NCBI GenBank assembly: GCA_039636775.1
Contig: CP143429.1
Span: forward strand, 372,001 to 436,000
Origin: Micrococcaceae bacterium Sec5.8
GTDB taxonomy: Bacteria > Actinomycetota > Actinomycetes > Actinomycetales > Micrococcaceae
Length of the DNA stretch: 64,000 nt
Direction of reading: 5' to 3'
Shown: positions 61,471 through 64,000 of the stretch, in pieces
How positions within the stretch are numbered: position 1 is the first letter of the stretch
How the letters are laid out: the number at the start of each line of letters is the position of its first letter
Notes under the pieces: generated by a model
The model's input: only the letters and a program-made list of their open reading frames with translations
The model's database searches: none
What the model was told of the DNA's origin: nothing
Program-made: the position numbers and the translations under genes

Positions 61471-62535
61471 TCAGGAACGCACGGACTCGAGTTCGTTGCC
61501 GATCCGGCGCTCCAGCTCCACCCCGCCGATGGTCTCCGAACCCCCGTGGGCGCGCAGGAACAGCAGCGCCTCGAGCCGCAGGAGCCGCCATTCACGTTCG
61601 GCATCCGGGTTCGAGTTGTCGATCGCACGGAAAATCTCCTTGTCGTACAGATTGGGCTCGTTGAGCGAGCGCTGCCGGACCTTGGCGTTGATCCGGGACT
61701 TGAACGGATCCGTCTCCATGGAATCGGGGGCGCGGAGGAACTTCTCGTAGACAGCGGCGCGTTCCTCCTGGCCGAGCTGGCGGCAGACGTAGCTGGAGAG
61801 GGCCAACGCAGCCTCCACCGACGCCCACCGGCCCCGGTTGCCGTCGAAGGGAAGCACATTGAGTACATCGGCGACCGCGAGGGCGCCTTCCGCGTCCTTG
61901 AGCACGATGAAAAGTTCCTGCGCGAGGTCGCTGAGGTCCTTGAGGCAACTTCCCGACTTGGTGTTGATGCCCTTCGCGAGACGTTCGCTGAGCAGCAGCA
62001 CCCCTCCGGAGTCCGGGTGCGCCCCGGCGGCAGCCTCCACGACGGACTCAGGCGTTCCCTCCGGCGTTGGGATCAGCGCGAGATCCTCGTCGCTGAGACC
62101 GTTCGCCGCGGGTGGTGCGGGCGGCAGGGGCGGTACCACGACGGCGGGAGCGGCGCCTCCGCCGGCCGCCGCGTCCCGGTCCCCGGCAGAGTCACCACCA
62201 CCGGTGTTTTTTTGTTCCGCGGCGCCGGCCTGCCCGCTGGCGGCATCCGCGTCCGGTTCCAGGGGCTGCCCGGGCGTGCCGGCGTGTCCGGGCGGTGCAT
62301 CCGGGCCGTGATGGGCGGTCAGGATCAGCACGGTCGATGCGGCAGCGATGCGGAGTCCACCGCCGCCGGTGAGGGTTGCAAGGACCACGGCCGGCGTACC
62401 GAAGTCATCGGTTTCGACTTCCACGCGCTGGATTTCGGCAGAGCGGTTGCCGTCGGGCAGCAGCAGCCGATCGCCGCTCTGCAGTGATCCAGCCTGCTGT
62501 TCGATGTAGTTCTGGGCGGCCGGGGGGTGGGTCAT
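61471..62535 (-). CDS. actinobacterial hypothetical protein with two-part layout
   Basis: This 354-aa protein has an N-terminal small beta domain (QSGDRLLLPDGNRSAEIQRV, then PAVVLATLTGGGGL), a Pro/Ala/Gly linker (about 75-165) and an alpha-helical C-terminal half (KSGSCLKDLSDLAQELFIVL; WASVEAALALSSYVCRQLG; REWRLLRLEALLFLRAHGG). The helical half resembles proteins of the type I know as DUF6707, but that is uncertain. No signal peptide or enzyme motif. It is 82 bases from the NUDIX-like gene. Confidence 0.7.
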   Translation of the reverse strand: MTHPPAAQNYIEQQAGSLQSGDRLLLPDGNRSAEIQRVEVETDDFGTPAVVLATLTGGGGLRIAAASTVLILTAHHGPDAPPGHAGTPGQPLEPDADAASGQAGAAEQKNTGGGDSAGDRDAAAGGGAAPAVVVPPLPPAPPAANGLSDEDLALIPTPEGTPESVVEAAAGAHPDSGGVLLLSERLAKGINTKSGSCLKDLSDLAQELFIVLKDAEGALAVADVLNVLPFDGNRGRWASVEAALALSSYVCRQLGQEERAAVYEKFLRAPDSMETDPFKSRINAKVRQRSLNEPNLYDKEIFRAIDNSNPDAEREWRLLRLEALLFLRAHGGSETIGGVELERRIGNELESVRS

Positions 62536-62617
62536 CTGGAGTCCTTAAATTCTTTTGCGGTCCGCCCACCAGTCTACAAAGGCGCGCATGCGAAGTTGGG
62601 GACCCAGCGTCCGGCGG

Positions 62618-63157
62618 TCAGTTCCCGACGCCGGCGAACGCCAATGCCTGGCGGATCAGGGCGCCGCGGCCGCCGCTGAATTCGAGCTGGACATCCGAGC
62701 TCATGACTTCCTGCGGGGTCATCCACGTCAGTTCCAGGGCGTCCTGCCGCGGGGAGCATTCGCCGGTGACAGGGATGACATACGCCAGAGCCACGGCGTG
62801 CTGGCGGTCATCGGTAAAACCGGTGTGGGACGGGGACGGGAAGTATTCGGCCACTGTGAACGGCACAGGGCTGATGGGCAGCTGCGGAAAAGCCAGCGGA
62901 CCAAGATCTTTCTCCATGTGGCGCAGCAGGGCCGCGCGGATGGTCTCGCGGTACAGCACCCGGCCGGAGACCAGCGAACGGACCATCGTCCCGTCCTCCT
63001 CGGCCTGCAGCAAAGTGCCGACCTCGTTCACGAACCCGAGCGGATCGAGCCGGACCGGGACGGCCTCGACGTAGACCATGGGCAACCGGCCGCGGGCCTC
63101 AAACAAATCATCTTCGGAGAGCCAGCCGGGGTTCGGGTCAGGAGTGCGAACATTCAT
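62618..63157 (-). CDS. NUDIX-fold DUF4916 protein
   Basis: This 179-aa protein has GWLSEDDLFEARGRLPMVYV, the RVLYRETIRAALLRHMEKDL region at the place of the Nudix box helix, and QHAVALAYVIPVTGE, matching actinobacterial DUF4916. The classical GX5EX7REUXEEXGU box is incomplete, so hydrolase activity is doubtful. ATG at 63157. Confidence 0.82.
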   Translation of the reverse strand: MNVRTPDPNPGWLSEDDLFEARGRLPMVYVEAVPVRLDPLGFVNEVGTLLQAEEDGTMVRSLVSGRVLYRETIRAALLRHMEKDLGPLAFPQLPISPVPFTVAEYFPSPSHTGFTDDRQHAVALAYVIPVTGECSPRQDALELTWMTPQEVMSSDVQLEFSGGRGALIRQALAFAGVGN

Positions 63158-63200
63158 GGTTAAGTTCTACCCCATCCCTGCGGCCGGGACGTGCTCCCAC

Positions 63201-63240
63201 TCACCCTGCGGGCGGCGCCCTCACCCTGCGGGCGGCGCCG
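63201..63240. repeat. 20-bp tandem duplication at the stop of the VOC gene
   Basis: TCACCCTGCGGGCGGCGCCC at 63201-63220 recurs at 63221-63240 with one change at the last base. The stop TGA (TCA on +) at 63221-63223 is therefore duplicated 20 bases downstream. It looks like a recent slippage event beside the gene end. Confidence 0.85.
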
Positions 63241-63997
63241 CGGAGATCCAGACCGGCGGCCGCGCGGCCTGCCCGCCTGCGTCGGGGTTCGCGACATGCA
63301 GGTTGGGGATGGCCGTCCCACCGGCTGCTGCCGCCTCGAGTCCGGCCGCGGCGAGACGCCCGCGGAGGGCGGCAAAGTCGCCGGCATATTCGAAGCCGAA
63401 ACCGGCCCGCCCGGCCCCGGCGCCTGTGCCGACCATCAGGACGCCGCCGTTCTTGGCAGTGAACGTCTCGGACTCCGCCGTGTTGGTGTCCCCGCCGCCA
63501 CTGCCGCCGCCAGGGGCCCGGACCGGGCGGGGGCGGGCACCGATGTTGCGCAGGGTCTGCGCCGCCGCCACGGCGTCGCCGGCGAACCAGACCTGGACAA
63601 CGGTGATGCCCGGGTCGGCGGCCGCTGTCCCTCCCCAGCTGCCATCGGCGGCGCGTGCGGCCGGGTCGGCAAGGAACGTGCTTCCGTCCGGGGCGCTGAC
63701 GCGGCAGGACGGACCGTGGTCCGCGTCGATGAGTTCCGCGCTGGTACCGCCCCCTGCCGCCCCCGCCTCTGCGGTCCGCCGGGCAAATTCCGGTAAATCG
63801 CCGACTTCGACGCCGAAGGACGTGGTGCCGTCCTCGGGGGCGCCCGCCTCGACCAAGTGCAGGGCGAGGCGGCCGGAACCGGCGTCGAACTCCCGCCAGG
63901 TAGGCTCGTCGACCGTCTTGACCAGGCCCAGCCCGGTAAGCAACCGCTCCCATTGATCCAGGCGGGAGGTGAAATGGATCGGGCGGACACGCAGCAT
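63221..63997 (-). CDS. VOC family (glyoxalase-like) protein
   Basis: This 258-aa protein has two vicinal-oxygen-chelate halves (IHFTSRLDQWERLLTGLGLV; AAADPGITVVQVWFAGDAVA) joined by a Gly/Asp-rich linker. The metal ligands expected at strands 1 and 4 are not fully evident. Members range from glyoxalases to drug-binding proteins. Its ATG at 63997 is almost at the window edge, so the upstream context is unseen. Its last codons lie in a tandem duplication. Confidence 0.8.
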   Translation of the reverse strand: MLRVRPIHFTSRLDQWERLLTGLGLVKTVDEPTWREFDAGSGRLALHLVEAGAPEDGTTSFGVEVGDLPEFARRTAEAGAAGGGTSAELIDADHGPSCRVSAPDGSTFLADPAARAADGSWGGTAAADPGITVVQVWFAGDAVAAAQTLRNIGARPRPVRAPGGGSGGGDTNTAESETFTAKNGGVLMVGTGAGAGRAGFGFEYAGDFAALRGRLAAAGLEAAAAGGTAIPNLHVANPDAGGQAARPPVWISAAPPAG

Positions 63998-64000
63998 GGT

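Overview
The window is high-GC DNA with frequent GTG starts and a mycolate-free actinobacterial gene set. Recognisable markers are purS-purQ-purL, a recR-dnaX-ffs-tRNA-Ser block, a LysC aspartokinase, a RamB-type regulator beside the glyoxylate genes, and OhrR, ROK and DUF1990 proteins. It most resembles Arthrobacter or Pseudarthrobacter (Micrococcaceae). This placement comes from protein style and gene order only; no search was run.

Layout. 1-1061: tail of a DUF1990 gene, an ABM monooxygenase-like protein and a DUF503 protein. 1064-7696: the most notable region, a probable circular bacteriocin locus. It has a NarL-type histidine kinase, a small secreted peptide with a CLFFRC tail, a divergent response regulator, a 90-aa precursor whose core resembles circularin A, a SpoIIM/DUF95 membrane protein, two small membrane proteins, a 532-aa membrane protein and an ABC ATPase. 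7739-11086: purSQL. 11830-17592: a large secreted subtilase followed by two SSI-like proteins around a 3-methyladenine DNA glycosylase-like gene, then an OhrR/MarR regulator with a palindromic operator. 18397-24281: lysC, a short intergenic repeat family, recR, dnaX, SRP RNA and tRNA-Ser(GGA). 24353-36141: mixed housekeeping genes, including an M23 peptidase with a minisatellite-encoded Pro-rich tail, glutathione peroxidase, formaldehyde dehydrogenase, a cyclic-nucleotide phosphodiesterase-like protein, a Stealth phosphotransferase, a LytR_C protein and an FrnE-like DsbA. 36235-46105: a carbohydrate cluster with two sugar isomerase/epimerase-like proteins, two Gfo/Idh/MocA oxidoreductases, a ROK repressor and a sugar ABC importer. 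Its enzyme set matches the levoglucosan (lgdA/B1/B2/C) type of oxidation-elimination-hydration-reduction pathway, and both promoters share one operator/promoter design. 47675-52426: glyoxylate shunt genes aceB and aceA with a divergent RamB-like regulator. 52730-64000: poxB, thiD-like kinase, MFS transporter, queuosine precursor transporter and tgt, with two gene remnants between them and several hypothetical or enzyme genes at the end.

In the bacteriocin locus the kinase/regulator pair (perhaps with the small peptide as signal) would control the precursor operon. The membrane proteins and ABC pair would mature, export and give immunity to the cyclic peptide. In the sugar cluster the ABC importer would bring in a glycoside or anhydrosugar that the two dehydrogenase/isomerase pairs convert, with ROK as repressor. 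In the acetate block RamB would link acetate status to isocitrate lyase. tgt with the YhhQ-type transporter suggests salvage of a queuosine precursor. No complete mobile element, CRISPR array or rRNA is visible.
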